Assembly: GCA_023376005.1 (NCBI GenBank)
Contig: CM042145.1
Span: forward strand, 14,447,151 to 14,511,150
DNA: 64,000 bases
From: Doryteuthis pealeii
Taxonomy: Eukaryota > Mollusca > Cephalopoda > Myopsida > Loliginidae
Direction of reading: 5' to 3'
Within the stretch, counting starts at the first letter, position 1, and each line of letters opens with the position of its first letter. Positions 1 through 9,920 of the stretch are shown in pieces. The notes below the pieces were generated by a model, which saw only the letters and a program-made list of their open reading frames with translations, was not told where the DNA came from and did no database searches. The position numbers and the translations under genes were made by a program.

Positions 1-118
1 CATTATTCATCTGAGGTGATGACAGGGCATAATATTTGAACACATGCATCATGTCTTATGAATCAAAACGAATGGTCTGTTATTTATCTGAGGTGATGAC
101 AGGATGTGACACATTATG

Positions 119-696
119 TTTGGTTTGGTTTGGTTTATTTTAGGGAATATCAACCTCAGCGGGTCATTTAATGCCGACAAAGTTTTGAAATAAATTCATT
201 CTTAATGGATACTCAATTTTTTTTATAAACATATTTTTCTATTTAACCCATAGATGGACCCTAACAGGTACTACCACTCCGGTCAGAGTGGACCAGGGAG
301 CAATGGTGATGAAAGGGTGCTGCACATTTCCCAAACCTCCCCATCAGATAGAATTTAATGCCATTCCCATGAAGACCCTCAGCCACCTCCTTCTAGCACC
401 CATATGATAAAAAGAGTTGGAGCTTGCCATAAGGGCAATAGGGTCGGAGCAATTACATAGGTGCTAGGGCTTGACGTGACCAGCCGATTGATCAGAGGGG
501 GCCTCTCTGACCGCCTGTCTAGCCTAAGTAAGGGTCTAAGTGGAGTGTTGCATGTCATGGACTGCTCATCCACTAGGATTCCATCCTTAAGCATCACAGG
601 TCGCCACCCACGGCCAACTGGTGGCCCCATTTGCGGAGGGGTCTTACTCCCCTGTAGAGGTGCAGTTGATGTATTCTAAAGCACCACCGACAGGGC
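119..696 (-). mobile_element. R1 retroposon, near full length
   Basis: This is one of two near-complete copies of a ~590-bp interspersed element; the other is at 52926-53522 in the opposite direction. Read on the minus strand it begins with a CCCTGTCGGTGG-type 5' end near 696 and ends in an AAACC-repeat tail near 119-134. The tail, together with 5'-truncated copies elsewhere, indicates LINE-type retroposition. No clear target duplication is visible for this copy. The minus strand carries an open frame (379-630) whose peptide resembles one in the other copy, but the substitutions do not look selected. Confidence 0.75.
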
Positions 697-1270
697 TGAA
701 CACGCTATAGGTAGGTACTAGCATATTAATATACAGGTAATAATTGTTAGAATAATTCTTGAATCAGTCTGATATATCTTCAATAGGCCACTTTGAATAA
801 TCCCGTTTTGGGAGAAATACCAAAAGCTTTGTTGGGTCAGTAAAATGTTTATTCCTGTGTGTGGGGTTAAGTGAGGGAGAGGCTTTCTGCGATTTGATAT
901 ACCTATCATGTGATGAGCCCAAAGTTTTGGCGCAAAATACCAAAAATCAGCAGATAGATTCTGGACCAGTTCCCAAGTGCACGTCGACCTGTAATTCTCT
1001 CCAAGAAATCACTAAGAAGATACCAGCTATCCTCTCCATCACACTGGTACTCTATACACAGGAAGGACTTTATATTGTTAGTCATTATTTTATTTGTTAT
1101 TTAATAAATTATTAGAATTAAACTAAGTTTTAATTCATTTATTTGTTGCTGTTTTAAATGCTATATTAACACTAATTGAGCTGTATGGGCTGGGCTGAAC
1201 CCATGACAGCTTCTGACACCTGATTGATCTGTAGCGTCACATTCTCATTGGTGGAGGATGTTACATGCCT
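697..1270. other. No recognisable feature
   Basis: AT-rich sequence without a repeat shared elsewhere in the window or a convincing coding frame. Confidence 0.5.
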
Positions 1271-1271
1271 G

Positions 1272-1605
1272 GAATTGTGGGAAAGTTGTTGAGTTGGGTT
1301 TAGAGGTGAATATGGTGAATTCTTCTCCGTGCGTTGGAATGTTGGGTCTTGGGAAATAAAACATCAAAAACAACAAACGAAGTCTTCATGTTCATTATTA
1401 AGAACAAGAAATGGACGCAGAGATATATATGACCCAAGAAAGTGGGAAAGTGGTTGAGTTGGGTTTAGATGTGAATATGGTGAATTCTTCTCTGTGCGTT
1501 AATGTTGGGTCTTGGGAAATAAAACATCAAAAACAACAATCAAAGTCTTCATGTTCATTATTAATAACAAGAAATGGACATGGAGACATATGACCCAAGA
1601 AACAC
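1272..1605 (+). repeat. Tandem duplication, ~165-bp unit
   Basis: Two adjacent direct copies (about 1272-1436 and 1438-1605) share blocks such as GGTGAATTCTTCTC, GTCTTGGGAAATAAAACATC and GACCCAAGAAA, with scattered substitutions and small indels. This is an old local duplication of unknown sequence. The short open frames across it are not supported as genes. Confidence 0.8.
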
Positions 1606-2375
1606 CCCAGACAACCCAAGACAAATCTGATGAAGAGAGAGCTCAATCTGACCAGAAGGTTAGAAAGAAGATAAGATAAGAAGATAATAATAATAAAGAG
1701 GCTACCTAACAATTGTTACATTTGGTAATCATGTAATTAGTTTCTAGTTTTAATAAGACTGTATAAAAAAGGTAAAGAAATATTCACTTTAATAATGTTA
1801 CTACATGTGTCCATTCTTCAGTATCAGGATTATCTCCCAACTCCGTGTAATCATCTCCATCCTTAAAAAAAAAAAAAAAAAATAAATAAAAAAATACATC
1901 TGACTTAATGATAGTGTACAAAATAATTTTATCTAAAGTCAATTTTTTTAGCTTCAGTAGATATCAAAATAGTAGGCCATCCAATTAAAATTTAAGTATG
2001 GTAATTTCTGATACTATTGTTGGATAGGGGTTCAAGTGTCCAACTAGTAAAAGCATTATTTCTAGTTATTTTCTTTAATTAGCATCTTAATTATGTTTTA
2101 AAAGGGACATCAAGCTTGTCATAATCATTGGAATTGGAAATGTGAAATTTGCAATATCCAAGTGATATGAGTACAAAGTTTTGAATTTTAACTATTATGT
2201 GCTATTTTTATGAAATTCCTACTCTATCACATTAGATTGTGGTTAAGATCAACATAGGCATTTCTAAGTACAGGGTGTTTAAAAAAATTTGATATCATTT
2301 GAGATATACAGGGTGTTTTCAAAAAAAAAAAAATTGATGTTACTGGCATATGTATACATATAATGTGTATGTGTA
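1606..2375. other. No recognisable feature
   Basis: AT-rich single-copy sequence with a poly(A) run near 1864-1892 and two short AGGGTGTTT-A-run repeats near 2270-2335. Nothing gene-like is visible. Confidence 0.5.
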
Positions 2376-2427
2376 TGTATATATACATATATATATATAT
2401 ATAGCGACACTCTCCTATATATAAGGG

Positions 2428-2836
2428 ATGGAGCACTCTATGACGGCCTTTACATACAAAGCGATGTGTGTATTAAAACAGTTAAAATCCCCTTCGCATT
2501 CTGTAAGTGATGACAGCCTAATGGTTAAGATGTCAGACTGACACCCAACCGATCGGATTTCAATTCCGGCTGTAGGTAGCTTACAAATGTCTAGCCACAC
2601 TGAAGAGACTTGATAAGTCGAAACACGATGGAGCACTCTATGACGGCCTTTACATACAAAGCGATGTGTGTATTAAAACAGTTAAAATCCCCTTCGCATT
2701 CTGTAAGTGATGACAGCCTAATGGTTAAGATGTCAGACTGACACCCAACCGATCGGATTTCAATTCCGGCTGTAGGTAGCTTACAAATGTCTAGCCACAC
2801 TGAAGAGACTTGATAAGTCGAAACACGTGTCTGTGG
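2428..2836 (+). mobile_element. tRNA-headed hammerhead element, 200-bp tandem dimer
   Basis: Two direct copies of an exactly 200-bp unit (2428-2627 and 2628-2827) are virtually identical. Each has a tRNA-like block resembling a pol III promoter (A-box-like GCCTAATGGTTAAGATG, B-box-like GGATTTCAATTCC) followed by the 5' half of a hammerhead ribozyme. Only the downstream copy runs on into the second half of stem III, the cleavage site and the closing strand of stem I. The internal copy is cut off after ACAC, where the next unit begins. Schistosome SINE-like satellite with hammerheads and animal retrozymes are the closest known parallels. Whether this dimer arose by rolling-circle replication or by a simple tandem duplication after insertion is not decided by the sequence. 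Confidence 0.75.
2795..2836 (+). ncRNA. Hammerhead ribozyme, type I (intact core)
   Basis: All helices can be read directly. Stem I is CCACA (2795-2799) with TGTGG (2832-2836). The core is CTGAAGA (2800-2806). Stem II is GACTT/AAGTC with a GAT loop (2807-2819). GAAA is at 2820-2823. Stem III is the loopless palindrome ACACGTGT (2823-2830), and the cleavage-site C is at 2831. The core has A instead of U at position 7, the one tolerant core position, so it should still be competent. The loopless 4-bp stem III suggests cleavage as a dimer, as in other short-stem-III hammerheads. Confidence 0.8.
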
Positions 2837-2840
2837 ATGA

Positions 2841-2897
<57 letters not shown>

Positions 2898-2900
2898 TAT
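2841..2900. repeat. (CT)n(TA)n microsatellite
   Basis: A run of CT dinucleotides passes directly into TA dinucleotides immediately 3' of the hammerhead element. Confidence 0.95.
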
Positions 2901-3902
2901 GGTGGGAAGCCTTATCGGTTATATTAGAAGCATGGAAAAGTTTAAATTAATAAAAATTCAAATTAATAAATACTATTCATTATTTTCAATTTTTATTACA
3001 CACTTATGGCGTCGGCACTTTTGGGTTTGCTGTAGGCTATAATCTTGTATATGTATTTTTTTGGGGGGGGGGGCCAAACTCAAGGGCTGCCCACCACCCG
3101 AGCAGCACACACACTAGCTACACCACTATTAATACGACTTTATGAAACTGAGTTGACATCTAAATGAAAGATAAAGACAGACAAAAACATATATACCTTT
3201 GTAGATCCTGGTTGCCGAATAATACTTAATCTGCGTTTTAATGTACCTTTCCCTTGTGTTGCAGGAACTGCAGGCTGGAGACATTTATAAGGAAGAGATT
3301 AGTTTGGCAAGCAAGCATATTAATATTTCACTCACAACTTGAGCCGGGGTTAGCAAATATTCAGTTTTGATTTTGAGAAAGAGGAAAAAAAAAAGACATT
3401 TTTTTCTACTATTCTTTTTCTATGACCCAGCATGTAAATATCCTTTAATTATTTACCTGCATCAGCTGGCTTAAGAGATGGTGATCTTTCATTTTTCACA
3501 ATTTGAAGGTAATTTATTATCATATAGTACCTAAATAATGAGAATGGAATCATCTGTTTTTTTCTATAAAAAATATCTTATGAAACATTGGAAGAGAGAA
3601 ATGAGAGATCTCATAGGACTTGTTAATTCAACTTAGCAATTGCTAATTACTCTGTTCACCTTGTATCTTTACTTAGTAAACCTTTTCCCCTATCCTTGAT
3701 ACTCATTGTGTTTCTTCCTATTAATTTCTGTTAACTCTGATACTCGAGTTACAACATTTATAAAAAAAAAAATACTGATCAATTTTAATAAAACAAGCAA
3801 AGAATTATCTCTGAAAATAGAATAGAATAAAATAGGAAGACGAAAAAGGGAGAGGAGGAGCTCTCAAAATAGTTTTGACAAAACGAGAAGAGAGCCTTTA
3901 GT
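2901..3902. other. No recognisable feature
   Basis: AT-rich sequence with a T7-G11 homopolymer junction near 3058-3073. No repeat family or gene is recognised. Confidence 0.5.
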
Positions 3903-4106
3903 TTGAATTCAAATATTTCCTTTTCCTAGACTGGTTGCCATACCTAGGTTATTTACCCATAGCTGGGGTAGAATTGTTTGATTTGTACCTTTCCCAAGGG
4001 TTTTAGTTCTATGTATGAAATGTGTACAGACGCATCCAGATTGGAACTCTTCTTGGCATGTCCATTTCCTAGGATGGTAACCATTACACCATGTACCTCC
4101 AACCAC
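3903..4106 (-). mobile_element. S2 tRNA-derived SINE, truncated
   Basis: Minus-strand copy of the S2 family. It retains the tRNA-like head (GGTGTAATGGTTA A-box region, reading from 4106) and the body blocks TTGGGAAAGGTA and AGCTATGGGTAAAT. The B-box block is degenerate. Confidence 0.75.
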
Positions 4107-4245
4107 CCAAATAAGGTACTTTATTTTTTTTTACATTTTACAGTAACATGATGTTGATTTTTTTAAAAAAAAATCATCTCTTAAGCCAACTGATGCTGTT
4201 TCATATAAAGGACATTTGCAAACTGAGATTACCTTATTTGTTAGA

Positions 4246-4530
4246 GGCGTGTGGTGTAATGGTTAGAGTCATAGGAAATGGACTCGTCAACCCGAGTTCA
4301 AATCCTGGACAAGTCTGTTTGCATTTTCTCATAGCGCTAATACCCTTGGGAAAGGTATGAATTCAACTATTCTCCCTCCAGCTATGGGTAAATATTAGGG
4401 CAGATTGGTCTCTTTAACCATGGCTAGGAGGAGGAAAACTCAGAATTCAAACCTGTTAAACTCCACTTAAGAAATTGACCTTGTGTCACATCCTGCTTGT
4501 GCGGACGGGTTGGTAAATATATATATTTGG
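4246..4530 (+). mobile_element. S2 tRNA-derived SINE, near full length
   Basis: The tRNA-like head has an A-box (GTGGTGTAATGGTTAGAGTC) and a B-box (GAGTTCAAATCCT). The body shared by all S2 copies follows (CTTGGGAAAGGTATGAA, CTCCAGCTATGGGTAAAT, GGAAAACTC), ending in a CACATCCTGCTTGTG block and a short TA tail. About fourteen S2 copies lie in the window. Confidence 0.85.
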
Positions 4531-5290
4531 GTGATTTTCAGAGATATTTGCTTTTTTTAATTAGAATTGATCAGTATAATTTTTTTAATAAATTACTTCA
4601 AATTATAAAAGATGAAAGCAACTAAAAAATTTACCTGTAAATAATCAATATACAAATAACAAAGATGATTTTAATATTTTTATTTTTTTTACCTATATCT
4701 GTATACTTTTATAATTATTGAGTAGATATTTCTTTAAACCAAATATTGATTATCTATATTTTTTTGAGTTACTTTCATTAATTCTACTTTTCATGTTTGC
4801 TTTTTTTTCTTTTTTCTTTTTTTCAGATCTAAAAATAAAGTTAGTTTATACTGTCAAACAGTTTAACTATCCTATACCGCCTCATTCCACCCGTCCGGAA
4901 GTCACATTCATTTTCCTAATCTACCTCAAATGATAGCCTTTGTTTAAATGTAATATTAAACATATTTAGAAGTTTTGATTTAAGGGAAATAACAGGTAAC
5001 TTTAAATGAAAAGGCCATTTTTAGCCATTTATTGATAAATCCTTATAGGAATGGGTCTCTGGACTTAGAAAATTCTAAACAGGATGTTAAAGAATATTTA
5101 CAGTATTATTCAAGGTAATAAATGAGAGGGAAAAACAGTTACTCTCCGATGCTTGATAATGTATAAAGTGACTTGAATGATCAAACACCAACCTGCATAT
5201 TTATCTAAAACCACCCCATGTTTCCTAAGCTTTTGGGCAGAGCCCAAAGTAGAGCTCAGTGACATATGGGACATGTACTGTACTGTATGT
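4531..5290. other. Mostly unrecognised; short dispersed repeat at 5008-5078
   Basis: The only structured part is a ~70-bp block at 5008-5078 (AAAAGGCCATTTTTAGCCAT ... CCTATAGGAATGGG type). It recurs in inverse orientation at about 35520-35598, ahead of a different unique sequence. The rest is AT-rich without a visible gene. Confidence 0.5.
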
Positions 5291-5318
5291 ATTTACCAAT
5301 CCCACCACACAAGCTGGG

Positions 5319-5788
5319 GTTAAATCAAACTTAACGGACTAAATTCCACCATTGTATGTTACCCCGCCGAAAGAAAAAAAAAACCAAAAATCAAGGAATT
5401 AACCGAATTTAATGAAATTTTCAGTGTTGATATATTAATGAATAAAAGATATAATGCACCAGTTATTCTATTTAAAAACATTTACATTTTTTCAGCTCAG
5501 TTAACTTTGAACCACGTATCTTTGTGAATCTGTGTTACGCCTCATAAATAACTGGTGCATTATATTGTTTATTCATTAATATATCAACACTGAAAATTTC
5601 ATAACTGACTTGAAAAAATGTAAAAGTTTTTGAATAAAATAACTGGTGCATTATATCTTTTATTTATTAATATATCAAAACTGAAAATTTCATTAAATTT
5701 TGGTTAATTCCCTGATTTTTGGTATTTTTTTCTTTCAACAGGGTAACATATGATGATGGAATTTAGGTCCGTTAAGTTGGATTTAACC
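5319..5788. mobile_element. R4 foldback element (MITE-like)
   Basis: The long terminal inverted repeats begin GTTAAATCAAACTTAACGG on the left and end CCGTTAAGTTGGATTTAACC on the right. The arms also share AATTAAC...ATTTTCAGTGTTGATAT blocks. It sits inside an S2-tail-like sequence and is flanked by a degenerate 8-bp duplication (AAGCTGGG/AACTTGGG). A second copy is at 29171-29611. No transposase is encoded. Confidence 0.8.
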
Positions 5789-5925
5789 AACTTGGGATGT
5801 CACCCCAATAACTTTAATAAGTTATGAGAAACATCCCCAAATACTTTACTTTTCTCCTTTAATGTATCTCATATTGTTGACCTTTTACCATAATCTTTTG
5901 TATATCAAATTGATTTAATATGTAT

Positions 5926-6361
5926 GCCAGTTTAGCTCAGTCAGTATAGCATCCACCTAGGAACCACAGGGTTCCGGGTTCAATAATGGCCCTTGCCAAC
6001 TCAACACTTGAGTAGCACAGCTTGGATCTGTGCAGTAAAGGTTTGGTTTGGTTTGTTTTGTTTTACGGCATATCAACCTCGGTGGGTCATTGAATGCCGA
6101 CAAAGTTTTGAAATAAATTCATTCTTAATGGATACTCAATTTTTTTATAAACACATTTTTCTATTAAACCCATACATGGTACTACATACTAACAGGTACT
6201 ACTACTCCTGTGCAGTAAAGTGGAGAGCTGATTGATGGTAGGTGTGGTACTCCATCTCAGATGCAAAAACAATCTCCCTGATCTAGCACTAGTGAAAAGG
6301 GGGTAGACTCCCTAGCCGTCTGGCTGATACCAACAATAGGCTACTCAGCTGACTTTACTTA
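5926..6361 (+). mobile_element. S1 tRNA-derived SINE interrupted by R1
   Basis: The S1 head has an A-box (TTTAGCTCAGTCAGTATAG) and a B-box (GGGTTCAATAATGG). The S1 body has GAGTAGCACAG, GATCTGTGCAGTAAAG, ACAATCTCC and GGGGTAGACTCCCT, and ends in GACTTTACTTAC. The SINE is split by a truncated R1 copy at 6041-6207, flanked by a 13-bp duplication of the SINE itself. Confidence 0.9.
6041..6207 (-). mobile_element. R1 retroposon, 5'-truncated, nested in S1
   Basis: This 167-bp 3' fragment of R1 begins at its GGTTT-repeat (the reverse of the AAACC tail). The 13-bp target duplication CTGTGCAGTAAAG lies at 6028-6040 and 6208-6220. This directly shows R1 moving by target-primed retroposition after S1 had inserted. 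Confidence 0.9.
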
Positions 6362-6427
6362 CAACTATGAGGTATGCACTTTATGTCCTCACTTAACAGA
6401 AGAAAAAAAAAGATTAGTGAAATAGAT

Positions 6428-6706
6428 CACTAATTAGGACTGAACCTATTCTAGAAGTGACCACCTCAAGCGGAGTTTATCAGGTTTGAATTCAAAGTTT
6501 TCCTTCTCCTAGACTGGTTGCCTAACCAAGGTTAAAGAGCTCAGTCTGCCTTACTATTTTACCCATAGCTGGAGGGAGAGTAGCTGGATTCATACCTTTC
6601 CCAAGGGTATTAGCGCTATGTGAACTGTAGTTTCATCCAGGATTTGAACTTGGGTCGACAAGTCCATTTCCTACAACTCTAACCATTATACCATGCACGC
6701 CCAACT
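6428..6706 (-). mobile_element. S2 SINE, near full length
   Basis: Minus-strand S2. The head lies near 6660-6706 (ATGGTATAATGGTTAGAG and GACCCAAGTTCAAATCC on the minus strand), followed by the body and the CACTTGAGGTGGTCAC-type 3' part. Confidence 0.85.
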
Positions 6707-6754
6707 AACAGAACAAACATAATGACGATATTTAGAGTGTAAGTTAGGCAAAGT

Positions 6755-6992
6755 GAACCATATGACCTTTAGGCACCCCTTTTGCGATCTTGATTCATAA
6801 GAACATGTTTTTCATTTACGCCGTCAAAATCCGGTTGTTTTTTAGGGTTAGGGTTAGGGGTTAGGTTTATAATTTAAAAAAAAACTCTAAAAATTGTCTG
6901 CTAACAAACAACCGGATTTTGACGGTGTAAATGAAAAAACATGTCCTTATGAATCGAGATGGCGAAAGGGATGCCTAAAAGTCATATGGTCC
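6755..6992. mobile_element. R2 foldback MITE, 238 bp
   Basis: Almost entirely two inverted arms of about 105 bp. The ends are GAACCATATGACCTTTAGGC and the matching CATATGGTCC terminus. A short centre contains TTAGGG-like runs. It is flanked by an 8-bp duplication (GGCAAAGT at 6747-6754, GGCAAAGC at 6993-7000). The 8-bp duplication suits hAT-type transposases, although the termini are not the classical hAT CAGNG. Confidence 0.9.
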
Positions 6993-7389
6993 GGCAAAGC
7001 AACTGTATTCATTGATCAACCTTGTTTTTCTTTTTCATGATGGTAATATCAATAAAGATTTCATATTGATCCAATTTTATAACTTAAAGCAGCCAATATG
7101 CCAGGCCTGTCAGTCTCTGAAGTTCCATCAATGACAATAGAGTTACATGTTTTTCCCTCTCTTTTTACCATGTTTGAATATTGTTTTTCCAGTCCAATTG
7201 TCTTCTCTAAATACGGCTTTGCTTTGTGTGACCTTTTTTTGTTTTTCCTCTTTACTATTGATTAATAATTCACTTGACCTTTTCTCTAAACACACAAAGG
7301 CATGAGAAAGGCAAAAGAGAAGATTTTTGTTAGTTTTTATTTAATATTCATAGCCAGTCATGAAAGTGGATTTGCACGAAACAAGGCAC

Positions 7390-7925
7390 GGTGCTATTCG
7401 CAGAATTGCGTCCTGGCCTCCTGCCTTAAAAAACACTAGGCGGTGATAGCTGAAAAAACAACTCTCACTAAATAAAATAAAAATACCAAAAAAAGTGTTT
7501 TGATTTTTTATTTGTCGAAAAAATAAAAAAAATAAAATGAAAATAACGAAAAAAAAATTTTTTTAGCGGATTGAAGGCGTTTTTATCGACAAATTATTTC
7601 TTTTTTAGTGGTTTGAATGCGTTAAAAGTAAGCCATATTTTTATCGACATGTAAATGTAAATATTTAGCCCCCCCCCACACACACACACTTAAAATATTT
7701 TAAAGAGGGGGAGGGTTAAAATATTTACATTTACTTGTCAAAAAAAGACTGGAGGGGGTAAAATATTGCATTAACTTTTCAGGAAAAACGCCTTAAGCGC
7801 TGGTTGTTTTTTTCAGCAGGCACCGCTTCAGCTAGGTACTTCATTCGTGGGGGGTTGTTTTTTTTTAGCTATCACCACCTAGCGTTTTTTAAGGCAGGAG
7901 ACCGGGACACAATTCTGCTATTACC
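7390..7925. mobile_element. R3 foldback MITE, 536 bp
   Basis: Inverted arms of roughly 55 bp (GCAGAATTGCGTCCTGGCCT at left, with its complement GACCGGGACACAATTCTGC-type block at right) are followed by further paired segments (TAGGCGGTGATAGCT with AGCTATCACCACCTA). The centre has repeated AT-rich and C-run sequence. Target duplication is not clear here; two sister copies show 8 bp. Confidence 0.8.
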
Positions 7926-7950
7926 ACCCAAGGTACAAATTTAAGAGCAG

Positions 7951-8215
7951 GCTTTATTTCTCTGAATTTTTTAGACGAGTCTTGATAATTAGTATCATTT
8001 GTATCATTCGGACTATTGTCCTGTTCTTCATTGTTATCTGTGCAACGTTTCAGTCGATGTGCCCTCCGGCCTTCTTCAGGTATTTCTTGTCGGACTCCGA
8101 GAAGGTTTCCGAGTCCGACAAGAAATACCTGAAAAAGGCCAGAGGGCACATCGGCCGAAACGTTGTACAGATAACAATGAAGATGAGGACAATAGTCCAA
8201 ATAATACAAATAATA
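7951..8215. mobile_element. R5 foldback element, compact copy
   Basis: Two inverted arms meet almost without a spacer near 8103. Each arm contains ACAACGTTTC...GGCCTTCTTCAGG or its complement, GACAATAGTCC and TTATTGTTATC-type blocks. Four other copies lie at about 31.4, 44.5, 50.3 and 56.8 kb. The arm core resembles a hammerhead but is decayed here (mispaired stem II on one arm, CTGAAAA on the other). Confidence 0.8.
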
Positions 8216-8301
8216 CTAACTCATTCATAGTAAACTCATTATTTCTTTCCATGTGGTTAAAAATGGCTGCCCATAAGACAAATATAATCAATGCCTTTAT
8301 T

Positions 8302-8314
8302 AGTATATATATTA

Positions 8315-8350
<36 letters not shown>

Positions 8351-8408
8351 AAAACTGATTTTAAAATTGTACACACACACACACACACACATATATACAT
8401 ATATATAC
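8302..8408. repeat. (TA)n and (CA)n microsatellites
   Basis: TA repeat at 8302-8346, CA repeat at about 8372-8391, then TA again. They form the left border of a Penelope-like foldback. The ATTTTAAAACTGATTTTAAA block between them recurs inverted at about 8763-8788. Confidence 0.95.
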
Positions 8409-8725
8409 AAGTTTTGTTGAACTGTACAGACAATTCTTGTCGGACAAGTTTTTGGTTGATCCTTTCTAATTTTCGGGCCATCTTTTTGGTGTCGGGGTGG
8501 AACTGGTGTAACAGTCCACCAAAGGTTTCAAAATGAGTGCTTTCGGCAATACAGTTTGCCATCATCAGGTAGGAAACGATGGTATTACACCAGTTACGCC
8601 CCAACACCAAAAAGATAGCCCGAAAATTAGAAAGGATCAACCAAAAACTTGTCCGACAAGAATTGTCTGTACAGTTCAACAAAACTTGTATAAAAGAAAA
8701 AATGCTGCCAAAATACACTTATTTT

Positions 8726-8727
<2 letters not shown>
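8409..8727. mobile_element. Penelope-like 5' fragments, head-to-head
   Basis: Inverted arms (about 8409-8520 and 8580-8692) diverge from a centre near 8568. Both arms encode the same basic, helix-rich peptide: HQFHPDTKKMARKLE on the minus strand and HQLRPNTKKIARKLE on the plus strand. The plus arm continues to KEKMLPKYTYF, then runs into (TA)n. This combination resembles the N-terminus of Penelope-like retroelement ORFs as I know them; no reverse transcriptase is present. A decayed hammerhead-like core lies at the head of the minus-strand reading frame (8535-8568). Confidence 0.65.
8411..8565 (-). pseudogene. Penelope-like ORF N-terminal remnant
   Basis: The minus-strand frame starts inside the hammerhead-like core and reads through FGGLLHQFHPDTKKMARKLE and on to FNKTC. 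The corresponding frame at 54721-54875 differs mainly by conservative changes (L/I, Q/E, D/N, M/L, R/K), as expected for copies derived from once-coding sequence. The frame ends in microsatellite sequence. No catalytic domain is present. Confidence 0.55.

Positions 8728-8728
<1 letters not shown>

Positions 8729-8763
<35 letters not shown>
8729..8763. repeat. (TA)n microsatellite
   Basis: Uninterrupted TA repeat immediately after the KYTYF codons of the plus-strand Penelope-like arm. Confidence 0.95.
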
Positions 8764-8768
<5 letters not shown>

Positions 8769-8788
8769 AAAATCAGTTTTAAAATTAT

Positions 8789-9589
8789 ATTTTTCAGTAC
8801 ACAGTGCTTACAATCTTAGAGTAAATAGAGGGTTATATATACATGGAATGTAGATCCATTTTCATCACTGACCATAGAAGCAGTTTGTTAAATAAGGAAA
8901 AGAAAAAAGAAATTTATATATAGAAGCCAATCAGAAAGCATTAAAGAAACCTTCATTCATTACTTTTTTTAAAAATATTGTACTTCTGCTCTGGTGTTAG
9001 TACAGCAACCACAGCCATTATTCAAATGTTATGATGACCATTGTTTAAGTTCTATACTTACTCTGATTCTTGTGGCACGACGTCTCATAAGGTCAGGGAT
9101 ACCAATAGGGCCAGCACTCTGTTGTAAGGTTATTTACATAATATATTTCTTAACAACTATCAAAAAAGGTCTTTACCAGAATTTGTCTTACATTTATTAT
9201 ATATAAGAATGTCTTTTTCTTTTTAAATACAGTATTGTACAAAAACAGACAGTGAAAAAACTGAACCATTTTTTTTATTATTGCCACAAATTTTAATGAA
9301 ACTTCAATGGCTTAAACACACATAGGAAGTGATTATTTTCCTTGATTATTGTTGACAAAGTTCTCTTAGTTGTGTTGTAGCAAAGAGTTATAATTTTGAA
9401 AAAAAAGAGAATTCTTAGAAATACAAACAATTTTTTTAGAAATTTCTGATAATTTTCTTTTTGGAAAATTATGACTTTTCTAAGGGAACTTTGACAACAA
9501 TAATCAAGAAAAATAATCACTTCCTAATCAATATTTAATATAATGAATGCATTTCAATAATAAAATCAACTTTGAATACAATAAACAAA
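8789..9589. other. Mostly unrecognised; one inverted pair
   Basis: AT-rich. A pair of inverted blocks brackets 9327-9525 (GAAGTGATTATTTTCCTTGA with TCAAGAAAAATAATCACTTC). It looks like a decayed foldback of about 200 bp. Confidence 0.5.
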
Positions 9590-9920
9590 TTGTGTAAACA
9601 CAACACATGACACATGAACACATTTCCATAAAATACACACAATGAACACATTTCCATAAAATAAACACCACACAATGAACACATTTCCATAAAATAAACA
9701 AACATTTCCATAAAATAAACACTGAGCACAATAAACACATTTCCATAAAATACACATGAACACATTTCCATAAAATAAACACTAAACACAATGAACACAT
9801 TTCCATAAAATAAACACTGAACACAGTGAACACATTTTCATAAAATAAACACTGAACACAATAAACACATTTCCATAAAATTACCACTAAACACAATGAA
9901 CACATTTCCATAAAACAAAT
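9590..9920. repeat. Minisatellite, ~35-bp AACACATTTCCATAAAATA unit
   Basis: About ten imperfect tandem units with the core GAACACATTTCCATAAAATA and variable ACT-GA-ACACAAT linkers. The long minus-strand frame here (repeated MEMCSLC-like peptide) is a by-product of the repeat and not a gene. Confidence 0.9.

Larger units (their letters stand above)
6428..7207. repeat. Local duplication, copy A (pair with 12377-13170)
   Basis: A block made of S2(-), host sequence, R2 MITE and more host sequence is repeated at 12377-13170 in the same order and orientation. The non-repeat segments and the R2 target duplication also match, so this is a segmental copy rather than two independent insertions. Confidence 0.85.

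Noticed and set aside
6840..6870. Telomere or interstitial telomeric repeat
   Set aside because: Only a few TTAGGG-like units at the centre of foldback MITEs, repeated with the element at each copy.
8535..8568. Active hammerhead at the 8.5-kb Penelope-like fragment
   Set aside because: CTGATGA, stem II and GAAA are visible but stem I does not pair and stem III is only 2 bp; treated as a decayed relative of the 54.85-kb motif.
9528..9911. Frame with a repeated MEMCSLC-like peptide resembling a cysteine-rich repeat protein
   Set aside because: The periodicity is that of the DNA minisatellite, and all strands and frames show it.
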